Assembly: GCA_036365145.1 (NCBI GenBank)
Contig: JAEOAD010000029.1
Coordinates: forward strand, 22,491,001-22,555,000
Direction of reading: 5' to 3'
Origin: Orientallactaga sibirica
Lineage: Eukaryota; Chordata; Mammalia; Rodentia; Dipodidae
DNA length: 64,000 bases
Shown here: one piece after another, positions 47,112 through 60,045 of the stretch
Layout of the letters: every line of letters starts with the position of its first letter
Numbering within the stretch: position 1 is the first letter of the stretch
The notes under the pieces: generated by a model
Databases searched by the model: none
What the model was told of the DNA's origin: nothing
What the model saw: the letters and a program-made list of their open reading frames with translations, nothing else
Translations under genes and position numbers: made by a program

Positions 47112-49270
47112 TGTGTGTTAGCCATTTGTAATTCTTCCTCTGAGAACTCCCTATTTATTTTTCTGCCCCACTTTTTGAGTGGGTGGTTTGATTTTTTTAT
47201 TATTTAGTTTTTTGAGTTATTTGTAGATTCTAGATATTTGGCTTTTGTCAGTGGTATAGCTGACAAAGATTTTCTCCCATTCAGTGGGTAATCTATTGGC
47301 TCTCCTTATGGTATCTTTGTCTGTGCAAAATCTTTTTAGCTTTATGAGATCCCATTGGTTGAGTGTTTTTTTAAATTTCCCGGGCTACTAGGGTTTTGTT
47401 CAGGAAGTCTTTTCCCAGTCCTAGATAGTGGAGATTGCCTCCTATTTTTTCTTCCAGTAGATGAAGAGTTTCAGGTCTTATATTGAGGTCTTTAATCCAT
47501 TTGGATTTGATTTTTGTGTATGGTGAAATGAGAGGGTCTAATTTAATTTTTCTACATATGATCATCCAATTTGTCCAACATCATTTGTGGAAGATGTTGT
47601 TTTTTCTCCAGTCTACATTATTGACACATTTGTCAAAGATCAAGAAGCTGTAGTTATTTGGCCTAAGATCTGGGTCTTCAGTTCTGTTCCATTAGTCTAG
47701 ATTTCTGTTTTTATTCCAGTACCATGCTGTTTTTGTCACTATGGCTTTGTAATATAGCTTTAGATTCTTTTTTTTTTCTGAGAATATGTTTAGATATCTG
47801 AGGCTTCTGCCATTCTTTATGAATTTTGAAATCATTTTTTCAATCTCTGTGAATAATGAGGCTGGGATTTTTATTGATATTTCATTAAATCTATATATTG
47901 ATTTTGGTAGAATTGCCATTTTCACAATATTAATTGTACCTATCCAGGTACGTGGAAGATCTCTCTATCTTCTCAAGTCCTCCTGTATTTCTTCTTGAGA
48001 GTTTTTATGTTTTCATTATATAGTTCTTTCACATCCTTGGTTAGTGTTATTCCAAGGTATATAATCCTTTGTTGCTATTGAAAATGGGATAGCCTCACTA
48101 ATTTCTTCCTCTGTATATTTACCCTTTGCATATAGAAAAGCTACTGATTTTTGTGCATTGATTTTGTATCCTGCCATTTTGCTGAAGGAATTTATCACCT
48201 TTAGAAGTCTTGCGATGGAGACTTTCAGGTCACTTATATATCACATCATGTCATCTGTAAATATGGCTAACTTGACTTTTTTCTTTCCAATTTGAATCCC
48301 CTTTATATTTTTTCTCCTGTCTTATTGCTTGGGCTAGTAATTCTAGTACTATGTTGAAGAGCAATGGTGAAAGTGGGCACCCCTGTGTAGTTCCTGATCT
48401 CAGTGGGAACTCCTTGAGTTTTTTCCCCATTAAGTATTATTTGGCTTTAGGAGCTTTATATATAGTCTTTATTATGTTGAGATATAAACCCTGCATGCCT
48501 ATTCTTTCCACTGTTTTGATCATGAAGTGGTATTGTATTTTGTCATAGGCCTTCTGTGTATCAATTGAGATTATCATGTGGTTCTTATGGTTCAGGTTAT
48601 TGATGTGGTCTGATTTCCATGTTAAACAATCCCTGCATCCCTGGGATGAAGCATACTTGATCAAGGTGGATAATGCTTTTCATGTGTTGTTGAATTCAGT
48701 TTGCAAGAATTTTGTTTAGGATCATTGTATCTACACTCATTAGGGATATAGGTCTATAGTTTCCTTTCCTTGTTGCATTTCTTTCTGGTTTTGGTATTTG
48801 GGAGATGCTCACTTCATAAAAGGAGTCAGGGAGGATTCCCTGATCTCAAATTATTTGGAACAATTTGAGAAAAATTGATTTCAGTTCTTCCATGAAGGTT
48901 TGGTAGAATTCAGCTGAGAAGCCATCTGGTCCTAGACTTTTCTTTTTCGGGAGGTTTTTGATTAACTCTTCAATCTCCATGGATGTGATAGGTTTGTTTA
49001 GGAGATTAATCTGCTCTGAGTTTAGTTTTGCTAGGTGGTATGTGTCTATGAATTCATCCATTTCTTCCAGATTATTTAATTTAATTTTGTAGAGTAGAGG
49101 TTTTGGAACTATGCTCTGATAATTCTTCCAGTTTCATTGATATCAATTGTGATCTTTCCTTTTTCATTTCTGATTTTGTTAATTTGAGACTTTTTTTGTT
49201 TGATCAGTTTGGGCAGGGGTTTGTCAATCTTGTTTAGTTTTTCAAAGAACCAGCTCTTCATTTCATCAAT

Positions 49271-49537
49271 TTTTTTTTTTTTTTGGAAAAGAGACAGAGA
49301 AAGAGGGAGAGAGAGGGAGAGGAAGACAGATAGAGATGGGCACGCCAGCAGTCTGTCAGCTGCTGCGAACGAAATCCAGATGCATTTGTCCCCTTGTGGT
49401 CAAGTGCGGCATTGTGCCCTTGCATCACTTCATCTGGCTAAATGTGGGACCTGGAGATTGGAACCGCTGGAGATTGGAACCAGCATTCTTAGGCTTAGGA
49501 GGCAGGCGCCTTAACCACTAAGCCATCTCTCCAGTCC
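49271..49537 (-). repeat. tRNA-derived (DIP/B2-like) SINE, younger type
   Basis: Complete reverse copy with T tail, GA block, ccagatgcatttgtcccctt, duplicated ggagattggaacc segment and head ctaagccatctctccagtcc. Near-perfect duplication tcatttcatYRat (49258-49270 and 49538-49550). Confidence 0.96.
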
Positions 49538-49829
49538 TCATTTCATTGATTTTTTTTTTTTAAGAATTGTTTTTTAGTTTCCAGTTCATTAATTTCTGCT
49601 CTAATCTTGATTATTTCCTTCCATCTAGTGCTCTTTGGGTTAGATTCTTCTTGTTTTCCAACATCTTTAGGAGGACAGTCAGATTACTGATTTGGGATCT
49701 CTCTGACTTTGAAATGAAGGCTGAAATGAAGGCATTTAGGGCTATGAATTTTCACGTTAGGGCTGCCTTCATTGTGTCCCATAAGTTTTTGTAGGTTCTG
49801 TTTTCATTATCGTTAAATTCTAGCTTCTG

Positions 49830-50300
49830 GGTTGCCTGCATGAACAGTGTGTGTGGGTGCACTGGTCTGGAGTAGGTAGGCCAGACCTCTGCTTCTGGGC
49901 TCCTCCCAAATCCCACCTTATGGTTTGTCTGCATGGACAGTGTGTGGTGGGACCCTGGGTCTGGAGTGAGTAGGTCAGACCCTTTTCTCCTGCCCCCCCA
50001 CTTCCTGGTCTGTGATCCCTACAGTGGTCTTTGTGGTAGAGGGGACTGCATGAAATAGGCCAGGTCCCTGTTCCCTTGTTCCTTCCATTCCCCTCTTACT
50101 GGTAGATCCCATTGTGCCTTGTTTGGGGAGGCCTGGTCCATATGTGAGCTGTGGAATCAGGCCTTTTGCTCTGGTATCCTGACTATCCCCTCCACTGGGT
50201 ATCAACATCCCTGTTCACCTGAGTCAGAGTGTGCATGGTCCAAAGGACAAAAACTTGCTTCCTCCTTAATAAAACCAAGTGTCTGCCTAAGATGGGTAGA
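49830..50300 (+). other. 5' UTR part of the inverted L1
   Basis: Two related blocks, 49834-49900 and about 49922-49985, each carry gcatgRacagtgtgtg followed by ggtctggagt and aggtcagacc; a degraded pair of 5' UTR monomers of about 90 bp. G+C is above that of the surroundings. Confidence 0.7.
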
Positions 50301-51640
50301 CAACAATGCAAAAAAAAAAAGCCAACAAAAATCAGAAAACTGAGAGATCTCCACCAAGGATCCCTACTCCTATAGTGGAAGCCTCCAATGAAATCATTCA
50401 TTCCCCAAATGAAAACAGAACAGCCAATAAAACCCTGATTTTAAAAAAATCACTGAACTAGAAGCAAACTGTCAAAGAACCAACAATCATATCAATGAAA
50501 CTGAACAAAAATCTTCTATAGTGTTCAGCTTTTGACAGTAGGCTTGGCTTGATTGAAGAAAACATTAGAACACTCCAAAGAGATATGTATAAATTGAAGG
50601 TAAGTCAAGAAATGGAAGACCTTAACAACTGGTTGATGAAGCTTAATGAAACTTGATCAAATGCAAGAATGAACTCCAAGAAGCATCAAGAAAATCACAA
50701 GTCAAAAAAGAGATGGACATGATACAAAATAACAGAAGAAAACAAAAATCAAATAGAAATTGTGCCGGCTGTGATGATGCACATCTTTAACCCTAGCATT
50801 CGGGTGGCAGAGGTAGGAAGATTGCCATGAGTTTGAGACCACCCTGACACTACAGGGTGAATTCCAGGTCAGCATGGGCTACAGTGAGATTCTACCTTGA
50901 AAAACAACAATAAAAAGCAACAACAACAACAAAAAAATCAAATAGAAATCGTAAGTACCTCTCTAGAACCCCTCACCAACAGAGTCACTCATGTGGAAGA
51001 CAGAACTTCTGACCTGAAAGATAAGACAGATGAAATTGATCTGGGCACCAAAAACTTTGCTAAGTTTAAAAAAAAAAAAAATCAAGTGAACAGAATACGA
51101 GGGAACTGTGGGACACTCTAAAATGACCAAACACCTGGATCATGGGTATATCAGAATGAGAGGAAATCCAGGCCAGAAGCACAGAGACCATATTTATAAA
51201 AATTATTGAAGAAAATTTTCTGAATCTCTCAAAAGAGACTCCCATCCAGATACAAGAAGCCAACAGGACCAAGAAGAAACTCTCCAAGACACATCATAGT
51301 TAAAACACTTAACAACAAAAATAATGGAGAATGTTAAAAGAAACAAGAGAGAAATCATTCACAACATATAAAGGCAATTCCGTCAGATTTCTCAGTGTAA
51401 ACTCTGAAAGCCAGAAGGGCCTGGAATGGAACACTTCAAAGTCTGAAAAACTATGGCTTCCAACCTAAGCTACTCTACCCAGAAAAAGTATCCCTCATAA
51501 TAGATGGTGAAAGAAAAACTTTCATAAAAAAAGTCAACTCTATGATTATATGAACACAAAGCCAAACCTACAGAGAATACTTCAGGGAATACTCCACACA
51601 GCAAAGTCAACCAACCAATCTCAAGAGCTAACAAGAAGAT
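50300..51640 (+). pseudogene. L1 ORF1 of the inverted segment
   Basis: Forward-strand ORF1 remnant. EPLTNRVTHVEDRTSDLKDK at about 50960-51020 is the end of the coiled coil, and the region ctgaaagccagaagggcctg near 51400 matches the C-terminal domain (the KARRAW-equivalent). It is split by a B1 insertion at 50761-50932 and by frameshifts. Inactive. Confidence 0.85.
50761..50932 (+). repeat. B1 SINE inside L1 ORF1
   Basis: Diverged forward B1 with an A-rich caa tail. Perfect 17-bp duplication aaaaatcaaatagaaat at 50744-50760 and 50933-50949. Confidence 0.97.
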
Positions 51641-51714
51641 CACAATAACTAAAATATACCAGGCTCAAAACAGTACAAATACAAAAAAGCACCAAACCCC
51701 ATAAAACACCTCAT

Positions 51715-52509
51715 CATGGTAGGGATTATTTCAACCTCACAGTAATAACCTCAGATATTAATGGCCTTAACCTACCCATCAAAAGACACAGGTTATCAGG
51801 ATGGATCAAAAAACTGGACTCCTCCATCTGTTGTCTTCAAGAAACCCATCTCACCATTAAAGATAGACACTTCCTCATGGTGAAAGATTGGAAAATGATA
51901 TTCCAAATAAATGGAAATTAAAAAACAAGCAGGTGTTGCTATATTACTATCTGATAAAATAGACTTCAATAGTAATCAAAAAGGACAAAGAAGGCCACTT
52001 CTTACTCATCAAGGGAATGATCCAATATGAACACATAACAATGATAAATATATATGCACCAAGCACAAGTGCACCACACTTTATAAAACAAAATCTACTT
52101 GACAATAAAACAGAAATAAATACCAACACCATCACAGTCGGAAACTTCAATACTCCACTATCATTAATAGACAGATCATCCAAGCAGAAAATCAACAAGA
52201 AAATAACAGAGGTCAACAACATCATAGATCAACTAGACCTAATGGATATCTACAGAACTTTCCACCCCAACTCTACAGAATACACATTCTTCTTAGCAGC
52301 CCATGGATCCTCTCCAAAATTAGCATATATAAAGCATGCCTTCATAAAGTCAGGACAATTGAAGTAACTTCCTGTATCATGTGAGATCACAATGCCTTAA
52401 AGCTTGAAATTAACCACAAGAGACACATGAAGAACTCTACCAGCTCCTGGAGACCAAACAACACACTTTTAAACAATGAATGGGTTGTGGAAGAAATCAA
52501 AAAAGATAT
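51715..52509 (+). pseudogene. L1 ORF2 endonuclease part of the inverted segment
   Basis: Forward-strand start of ORF2: the words 'atattaatggccttaaccta' and 'tgttgtcttcaagaaaccca' encode the SDINGL and CCLQETH-type blocks. The frame at 52017-52367 holds MINIYAPSTSAPHFIKQN, NFNTPLSLIDRSSKQ and AAHGSSPKLAYI. The usual SKIDHI block is damaged. The sequence ends abruptly at the right target duplication, the twin-priming break point. Confidence 0.92.
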
Positions 52510-52944
52510 TATTTCAGTCTTTTTAATAGTCATTTATGCTTCTAAAATGCACATATAATGGGAGTGTAGAAATAATTCAATGTTATTTTCTTTTGTGTGT
52601 GTGTATGTGCAGGTACATGTGTATATGTGCATGTGCCAATTTTCATATATATGGAGGCCAGATAATAACTTCAGATGACATTCTTCAGGTGCTTCTTCTA
52701 TTTTGAGATAAGGTCTCTCATTGGTCTAGAACTCACAAAGTAGGCTAGACTCTTTACCTGAGATACGAAGGGCCCACCTTTATGTACTTTTCCAGCACTG
52801 CAGTTGTAAGTATACTAGACCATACAAAGCCTTTTCCCATGAGTTCTAGTGATTGAACTCAAAAAGATCCTCAGTACTCTTCCAAATGAACTATCTCCTA
52901 AATCTTAGGATTGAGTTTGAGTTTGAATACCATTAGGGAAATAA

Positions 52945-54002
52945 CATTCTTTTAACTATTTATTGATGACTTTCATAGTCAACATATCATGACAATAACA
53001 CACTCTCACCACTCTTCCTTTTCTCCTTCCACAGAATTTCTTCTTTCCATCTAGTTGCTCTTCTATTTTGATGCTTTCATTGTTTTTCCTCCTATTATGC
53101 AGATCATGTGTAGCTAGCATTAGCCGCTGTAAGGTCATGAATATCAAGGACACTCTGTGTCTGGAAGTCAGCATTGTAAGCAGTCCCCTTCTTCCTTTGA
53201 CTCTTACATTCTTTCCTCCACCTTTTCCACAATTGTCCTGGAGTCTTGCAGGGTGGGATGGAGCTGTCTCACTTAGCACTGAACTCTCCACGGTCACTTC
53301 TTCTCAGCACAATGGTAACTTTTGAGTCACTCTAGTGGTCACTACCATCTGAAAAGAGAAGCTTCTCTTAAGCAAAAAAAAGAGTAGTATTAGTATATAG
53401 ATACCAACATAAATGTTTAGAGGGAAATTTGGCTGGCATAATATATTCATTTGGCCAGACAATAGTAGTAGTTTTCTCTCCATGGATTATGACCTCCCCA
53501 GCCATGGGCTTTTGACTAGGTTTCAGTACCAGACATGTATTTACTCCTATGAAGTAGGCCTCTAGTTCCATCACACAGCAGTTGGTTTCACCCATAATAG
53601 ACATGCCTTTATTGAATCAGTAGGCACATTTGGCCTGGCTGGCCTGCCATAAAGTTTGCAGGGTCTACTGCCATTTAACATCATTGATAAATTCTCTCTC
53701 CCAAAAGGCTGCACTCAGCATAGCTCTTTACAACGTTCTGACCTCTAATCAATAAGGAGGAGGTTTCCAGCTCAGTTACAGCTTGATTTGTCAGTGACCT
53801 ACAGCCCAAGAATGAGGAGTCTTCAGAAATAGGGTCTTACCATATAGTTCTGGTGGGCAACCATGAGCCTTGACAACGAATGGCTTATAATGTTTTGGGG
53901 TCATCAGGGCCCCCCTTGGCCAAGAACTCACTGGAAGGAATCCAACCCTTGGCAGTGAAGTTTTTCTAGCAATAATCTGTGGTTTCTGGGTGTGCCATTA
54001 TC
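52945..54002 (-). mobile_element. 5'-truncated L1 3' UTR fragment
   Basis: About 1.06 kb collinear with the 3' UTR of the full-length L1 (compare 53130-53300 with 26760-26940, and 53530-53960 with 27170-27600), diverged. No target duplication recognised. Older than the element at 26553-34021. Confidence 0.85.
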
Positions 54003-54040
54003 CATGTCTATCCATGTCTGCCCAAATTCACTCACTCTCT

Positions 54041-54268
54041 CTCTGTTTCATTTATTTCTTTATTTGAGAGGGATAATGTGTATATGTATGTGTATGTATG
54101 AGAGACAGAGAGAGAACGAGAGCAAAAATGGGTGCATCTGCTACTGCAAATGAACTCCAGATGTATGTACCATTCTGCATCTGGATTTATATAGGTACTG
54201 TGGAATCAAACCAAGTCCTTCAAGCTTTGAAAGCAAGCACCTTTAACCATTGAGCTATCTCCCCAGCC
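54041..54268 (-). repeat. tRNA-derived (DIP/B2-like) SINE
   Basis: Reverse copy with a gtatatgtatgtgtatgtat insertion in its tail block, then gaactccagatgtatgtacc and head gagctatctccccagc. Perfect duplication ctcactctct (54031-54040 and 54269-54278). Confidence 0.95.
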
Positions 54269-54361
54269 CTCACTCTCTTTTTTAGCATATATTACTGGCT
54301 AGCAAAGAAGTAGCTTGGGAATAACAACTTTACTACTCAGGTATAAGCTACTTTGCAGTTT

Positions 54362-54480
54362 TCACATATAATATTATTTAATCCTCACAAAAGTTTTATG
54401 AAATAGGTAGAGACACTTTTATTATTGTGAATTTAAAATGAGAAAGTGGAGGTGTATACCTGCCAAAAGACTTGGATGAG
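54362..54480 (-). repeat. MIR SINE (reverse orientation)
   Basis: Matches the inverted MIR order: atttaatcctcacaaaagtt, ttatgaaataggtagagaca, aaaatgagaaagtggagg, cctgccaaaagacttggat. Confidence 0.7.
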
Positions 54481-54978
54481 GTATCAAGATTAGAAAATAT
54501 TCCAGAAGTGATGAGAAAGCATAATCGTGAGGTTAAAGAGCAGTTCTCCATCATTTCTTAAAAGAGCAGAATCTGGAGGAAGGACGTTGGATAGCCAACA
54601 AGAAGCATAACAGCTCTGGGTAGTGCATGGACACAAAGCACTCCAAGAAGAGTGGCAGTGGCTATTGAAGGTGGTTAGACTTTGAGACTTCCCTTTCCTT
54701 TCAGAAGAGCCTCACTTTTCCTCCTGTAGGGTCATGAGACTGACCACTGCCATTTTGCTGCTATGGTAGACACAGTTAATTCTAGGAGTCTGCCATAGCT
54801 CTGGTTCATTGTGACGGAAAAATGATTTATTTTTACTGAGTTATCAGAATAATTCATGACTTTGAGGAGCATATCAAAGACTGCCATGTAATCCCTTATG
54901 CCTTATATATTTGTGTGCATGTGGTGTGTCAGAATTGAATGTTAAGGGAACAAGAGGAAAAATAGAGGGCAGACAAGA

Positions 54979-54981
<3 letters not shown>

Positions 54982-55020
<39 letters not shown>

Positions 55021-55035
55021 CGCGCACGTGCACAC
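54982..55035. repeat. (TG)n tract continuing as alternating purine-pyrimidine
   Basis: About 17 GT units, then gcgtgcgcgcacgtgcacac: over 50 bases of strict purine-pyrimidine alternation, a sequence type able to adopt Z-DNA. Confidence 0.95.
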
Positions 55036-56066
55036 CAGACGGGGTTGTGTTTGTGAATGAGTTGAACGTGGAGGATCATATGTATATGCAGTAGGGCCTT
55101 TATCCTGCAGCCATGTGAAAACTCTACTGGGGAGTTTGTACATGGTCTTTGGACACAATTAGGCATTTTAAAATTCAGTGACTCTGAACAGTGTTCTAAA
55201 TTCTACTTTATATCTGTTTGTTTCTGTAGGGAAGTATTATTTAAAATATTTCATTAACCTAGAAATAACAAGAGAAAACAACTCATTAATAGAAGTAGTG
55301 GTCATTTTTTGGAAATATTGGAAGAAAGGAAAGAAGGTAATTTCATATTACAAAGAGTACATCAAGAGATTATTGCTCTTCTGAATCCCGATAGAATTAA
55401 AATACCAGTGATAATGATAGTAACATATATCTTCATTTTCATTGGCCTAAAGTTAGCTGTATTTATCTCAAATAAGTTTGACATTTCCATCTAATAGAGG
55501 AAAATGAAGCAGGTTGGTTATACAGTAGTATTTCTTGCCTCACTTAAAGGAATTACAAACAGCCATTTCACTCTCCAATTTAAACATTTCTTTTAACTCT
55601 AAAGGAAATCATCTAATATTTGTGTGGTTCCCATCCACTGGTTTATCAACTCTATTTTATTCCAAGATTCCAGCTTCTTGTGATGTATTTCATACATAGT
55701 AGTACACCCTTGATGTGATACTAGGTAAAAAAATAAACCACAGGAAAGAAAAGTGCATAAGGACAGAACTCTTCACCTGCTTGTGACTGGTGAGACAGCA
55801 ATTGTTTCAAATGAAGTACACAGATGATCTTGCTCCATAACATGTGATTTTATACCCATCAAAGGTTTAGGGACTATTTAAGAGACATGACATTTTCTTA
55901 CTGTTTATTGGACTACTTTAATAACAGGAGTGCTTTCCCATAAGTCAAATTGTACTTAAAGGCAAGAGCAACTCTTTGGTTGATTGAAATTTTAACATAT
56001 TTATCATATAAAGTTAAAAATGTAAATAACTTTCTGATTAATTGCCTATTTAAAAAATAAACAGAG

Positions 56067-56135
56067 TCTGGAGAGATAGCTTTTAGGATAAAGTGCTTGT
56101 CATGCATGTGTCAGAAATATCAGACAGTCCCAAAG
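56067..56135 (+). repeat. Fragment of tRNA-derived SINE
   Basis: gtctggagagatagctttta, ggataaagtgcttgtcatgc resembles the SINE head; little of the body remains. Confidence 0.5.
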
Positions 56136-56400
56136 ATACATTTTCTTTTGGAAAGAGAGCACAAGGGTAGTGGGCAGTAAAGGAGAAGTTAACAAGGAAA
56201 TAATGAGGAAAAGGTATGCAAGTTGACAGGTATGGTTTTGTGCTCCGTTTTCTGCCTTAACACATCTATGAGGTTTGGCCTAGGGCTTTGTGCTTATATT
56301 TTTAGTCTGAGCCGTTAGATTTAAGACACTTAGTCAGAAGTCCTTAATTTCTGCAGTATTAATACATTTTTTATTTGCCCTGAGCCAGACTTTCCTGGGA

Positions 56401-56511
56401 TTGTTGGGACGGGCTACTATAGGATGGTTAGTAGAATCCCTGGCCACCCCCAGGCCATGAACACCTTCTTTGTCTACTACTTGAAATATTGGCAACCAGA
56501 AATGTCTATAC
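56401..56511 (-). repeat. MER20-like hAT DNA-transposon remnant
   Basis: The order gggctactataggatggtta, gtagaatccctggccacccc, and gcaaccagaaatgtct follows the reverse complement of MER20, as remembered. Right end lost. Confidence 0.6.
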
Positions 56512-56577
56512 ACATACCCAGATACTCTTGAGGGTTTAGAGTAGGAAAAATAACACTCACCATGAACAACTCAAGAT

Positions 56578-56597
56578 AAAAAAAAAAAAAAAAAAAA
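56578..56597. repeat. Poly-A tract of 20 bases
   Basis: Pure A run without a recognisable SINE in front of it. Confidence 0.95.
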
Positions 56598-57865
56598 TCT
56601 CCCCAAATAGAGACATGTTTGAATGGGGCAAAATAGAAACTAGGTACTATAGTTGTAGGGTATTGAGAGGGTTAGGGTATGGGAGTATTTTTCTAATAAG
56701 TATTTATAGTGGTATGCTTAGCACTAAATGGGACATTTTTATAACCCTTTCTAAGGTTCAGGGAACATTGTGGAAGAGAGAGTAAAAAGAACGTAAGAAC
56801 CAAAGGTGGGGAGTACTGTTGAACTGTCTGCCTGATGGAACATGGCCATAGCACCTGTGGTTGCTTGGATAAGACTCACACAATATTGTACCCATCAATA
56901 TCCTGCCATAGATACTAGAGGAGGGCATGAGATGCCATCCCTGCCTGAGGAGTTACTAGCAGTTAAAGGATACTGGTGTTGGGGGAGACATTTTTTCAGG
57001 GGTGTTGTCCCTGGCATGTTGCATGTGCTCTGATACATAGCCTCTCACTCATCCTCATGGAACCAACTATAATCAAACTCAGTGGCACCACCCTACAGAC
57101 ACACAAACACAAATGTTAAAATACAAGAAAGACTAGCTGGGAAGAAGGAGGAAAGGGAAAGTAATGGTGGGCAATTATTATCAAAATATATATGTGAATG
57201 GAGGCAGTCTATAAATTTTAACAAATGACAGAATGCACAAATACCCTTGACTAAACCAGTCATTCTTGTGGATGGTGTTTATAACCATGAGTCTATTCTT
57301 TTCACTCATGCAAGTGATGATAGAAGGGATGGTGCAGGAGGCCTCCCACCATGCTATCTGACTGCCTTTTCTGAGTGGCTATGTAACGGAGAGGCACCCC
57401 AAGAGTGACAAAACCATCTGTGCTTGATTTTCATGAATCATTTCCCTTCCTCAGTCACCAGTGTTTAGCTTGATTTTTGTGATGACATGGATGCTGGGTT
57501 AAATTTAAGAAAATAATTTTGTGAATTATTACTATGATAAAATTGTAGGACATCACTATGTAAAACTTTATCTCTTTCTCATAAACTAATCTAGTCTGAT
57601 GAAAACACAATAAAAGGGATCTACAGCAGGCCCATTAAATATTTACATGACATATTTCCTGGGCTATTCAATAAAATTGGAATTATATCAAATTGCCAAC
57701 AGCTTGGTAATAAGTACATGCTTGACCAAGCTCCTCTTCAGTTCCAAAGCAGGTTACTGCAAAAAGCAGAGTGGGGAACAAGTGTGTTCTGTGATACCAT
57801 ACTTAAATATAAAAACAGAAGCTCTTTCATCACTGATCATACCATAATATGGTATGTTAAAATAT

Positions 57866-58080
57866 TTTATTTATTTATTTGAGAATGATGGAAGAAGAGA
57901 GAGAGAGAGAAAAAGAGGGTGGCAGATAGAGAATGGGAATGACAGGGCCTCTAGCCACTGCAATCAAACTCCAGATGCATGTGTCACCTTGTGCATCTGG
58001 CTTACATGTGTACTGGTGAGTAGAAACTGGGTCCTTAGGCTTCACAGGCAAGCGCCTTAACTGTTAAGCTATCTCTCCAA
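57866..58080 (-). repeat. tRNA-derived (DIP/B2-like) SINE
   Basis: Reverse copy: attta-type tail, GA block, caaactccagatgcatgtgt, and head ttaagctatctctcca. Confidence 0.93.
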
Positions 58081-58854
58081 CATGACATGGCACTTTTATA
58101 AACTTGATAGTACATACCTATGCACATTAATAAAGGAAGCAGAAATCCAGCAGGATATTGAACCTTTTTTTCCAGGAGGCAGTATGTTCAACAGCAACCT
58201 CAGGCTCATAGTTCAAGACTCTCAGGGATTTTGATTACTTGTAATTTCTACATATCAAAGGTAAAAACTCTGATTGGCTGTTTAAGGTGTGCTTCTTAGA
58301 CTTAAGAAAAACACTTATATGGATTGAGTTTTATGCCTAGACAATTTGGGTGGCCTGTCTTATCCCTGTAGCTGGGTTGAAGCAAGAAGAAGCAGGAAGG
58401 GAAATCAACATCTGAATAAGGTGGTGGGGGCAATTAATTGGGAAGATGGAAATTGTAGTTATTAAAGATAGAAAAGGACATCCCAGTACAAGTCACTTCT
58501 TCATGACTGACCTTGAAATTAGTTATAAAAGTAATGAATTTTGATAGAATCTGAAATGACTGAGATTGCTCAGCCTACAAGGCTAATATATTTTAAGTAT
58601 ATTGTAATATAACCCTTATTATGGATGTATTTTATTTCTCCCTGAAAGGTGAAAATGATGGGGATATGAAGAAAATATCTTACCTGCATGTGACAGAAAG
58701 TCAGAAATATAGAAAGAAAAAGAAATTTTAATTTCTTAATAGTCCTTAAGTAGGTATGATATAGATTTTCTCAGTGCCTTTCCTATAAGACTGATCCTCA
58801 CACACACTATATATAAGAGAAATCTGACTGATACTTTTATTTTTTAAAACATGA

Positions 58855-58877
58855 ACAGACAGACAGACAGACAGACA

Positions 58878-58914
<37 letters not shown>
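58855..58914. repeat. (ACAG)n-(CA)n compound microsatellite
   Basis: About six acag units followed by about 17 CA units. Confidence 0.97.
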
Positions 58915-58916
<2 letters not shown>

Positions 58917-60045
58917 TATCCTGAAAAAAAATGCAAGATTTATATCTCAGGAACAAACATTATTACTTATAATGACACTGGCATTCTACATTCTATTCTC
59001 CTTCTCAGGATACCATGATGAATGTGGTGACATCTGCAAGTACAGAGAAGACCTGTATTAGAGGAGAGGAACCACAGAGTTATGAACACAATAGCTTATA
59101 CAACAGTCAGAGCTCAGCTGTATCCTTCCATTCTTAGGACAGGAGAGAAATCTTTGACCTTCAGTGAACACAAATTCCTTCCAGGAGAGAGACTAGGTTG
59201 TTACAACCCTAATCTTTGGGGGAAATTAAGTCATAAACCTCTCTCTAGGTTACTTCACTCTTTTGGAACAACTATAGAGTTTTTTAAACAAAGTTACTGG
59301 TACTTTGTTTATATGTACCTAGCAAATGTAAACATGAAGATATTTCTTTTATGCTGGCTTGTTCATGAATGATGTGTTCTCTAACAATTCAGATGCACCC
59401 ATATCACTTTCCATGAGAGCTGATGAACTACCCCAGAAAACACAACCTAACAAGAAGAAGGAAGACAATACAAATTTAACCTAGTAATAACATCCCTACA
59501 ATGAAAGTGGAGGTGGGGTAAGGCAGGCAGAGGAAGGCTCACAATTATATACTTCTGGGTGGCTATATTGTGTTAGTGTTGTGAATACTTTCCTGACTCA
59601 CTTGCCAAAGGAAAACAAATGACAGTGCATGAATCTCCAAATTACCAAGAACCCTGATTGGACTCAGGGCCCTGGGATCCACAGAAAAAGATACTGCTTT
59701 GTACTCCAAGGGGATCAGTGATCACCATCCTCAGAACTGGGAGAGGTGCAGGAAGGGGACCTGGACATCTTGTCTAGCAGGATCAGGGATGGAGCCCATC
59801 CAAATGGGTGGTCATGCTGTATGAATTGCATCAACTAGGGCAGTATATGACCGTATCATACAGACTCTGTGCAGAGGGAAATGTTATAGTGATAATAGGT
59901 ATTTGAAGTTAACGGGGAAACCATGCTGACAGTCATTTATTTGGGAGGAATAAAATATCACTAGATTCCTTAAGAAATAGCTTGATGAAATGAGAACCTG
60001 TAGATGTATGTATATAGGGGATTCATGAACAGAAAAACCAAACAA

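Larger units (their letters stand above)
45881..49820 (-). pseudogene. L1 ORF2, 3' two-thirds (minus-strand part of the inverted L1)
   Basis: Scattered frames retain LINE-1 words: NLWDTMKAA near 49760, [20 protein letters not shown] at about 48900-48960, HMIISIDTQKAYDKIQ near 48560, and the C-terminal segment IPLLGIYPKSSTYQFRD near 46150. The catalytic FADD region near 48250 is degraded. Interrupted by a solo LTR and a SINE; inactive. Confidence 0.92.
44485..52524 (-). mobile_element. L1 with inverted 5' third (twin priming), 15-bp target duplication
   Basis: The outer bounds are the duplication tatttcagtcttttt (44485-44499 and 52510-52524). From 44500 to about 49820 the L1 reads on the minus strand (3' UTR, then ORF2 back to a point near its NLWDTMKAA segment). 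From about 49830 to 52509 it reads on the + strand (5' UTR, ORF1, then ORF2 endonuclease up to a VVEEIKKDI-type segment). The two ORF2 break points lie within a few codons of each other, so one L1 RNA was copied in two inverted pieces. Later insertions inside it are the solo LTR at 46395-47105, a SINE at 49271-49537 and a B1 at 50761-50932. All frames are decayed. Confidence 0.95.
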
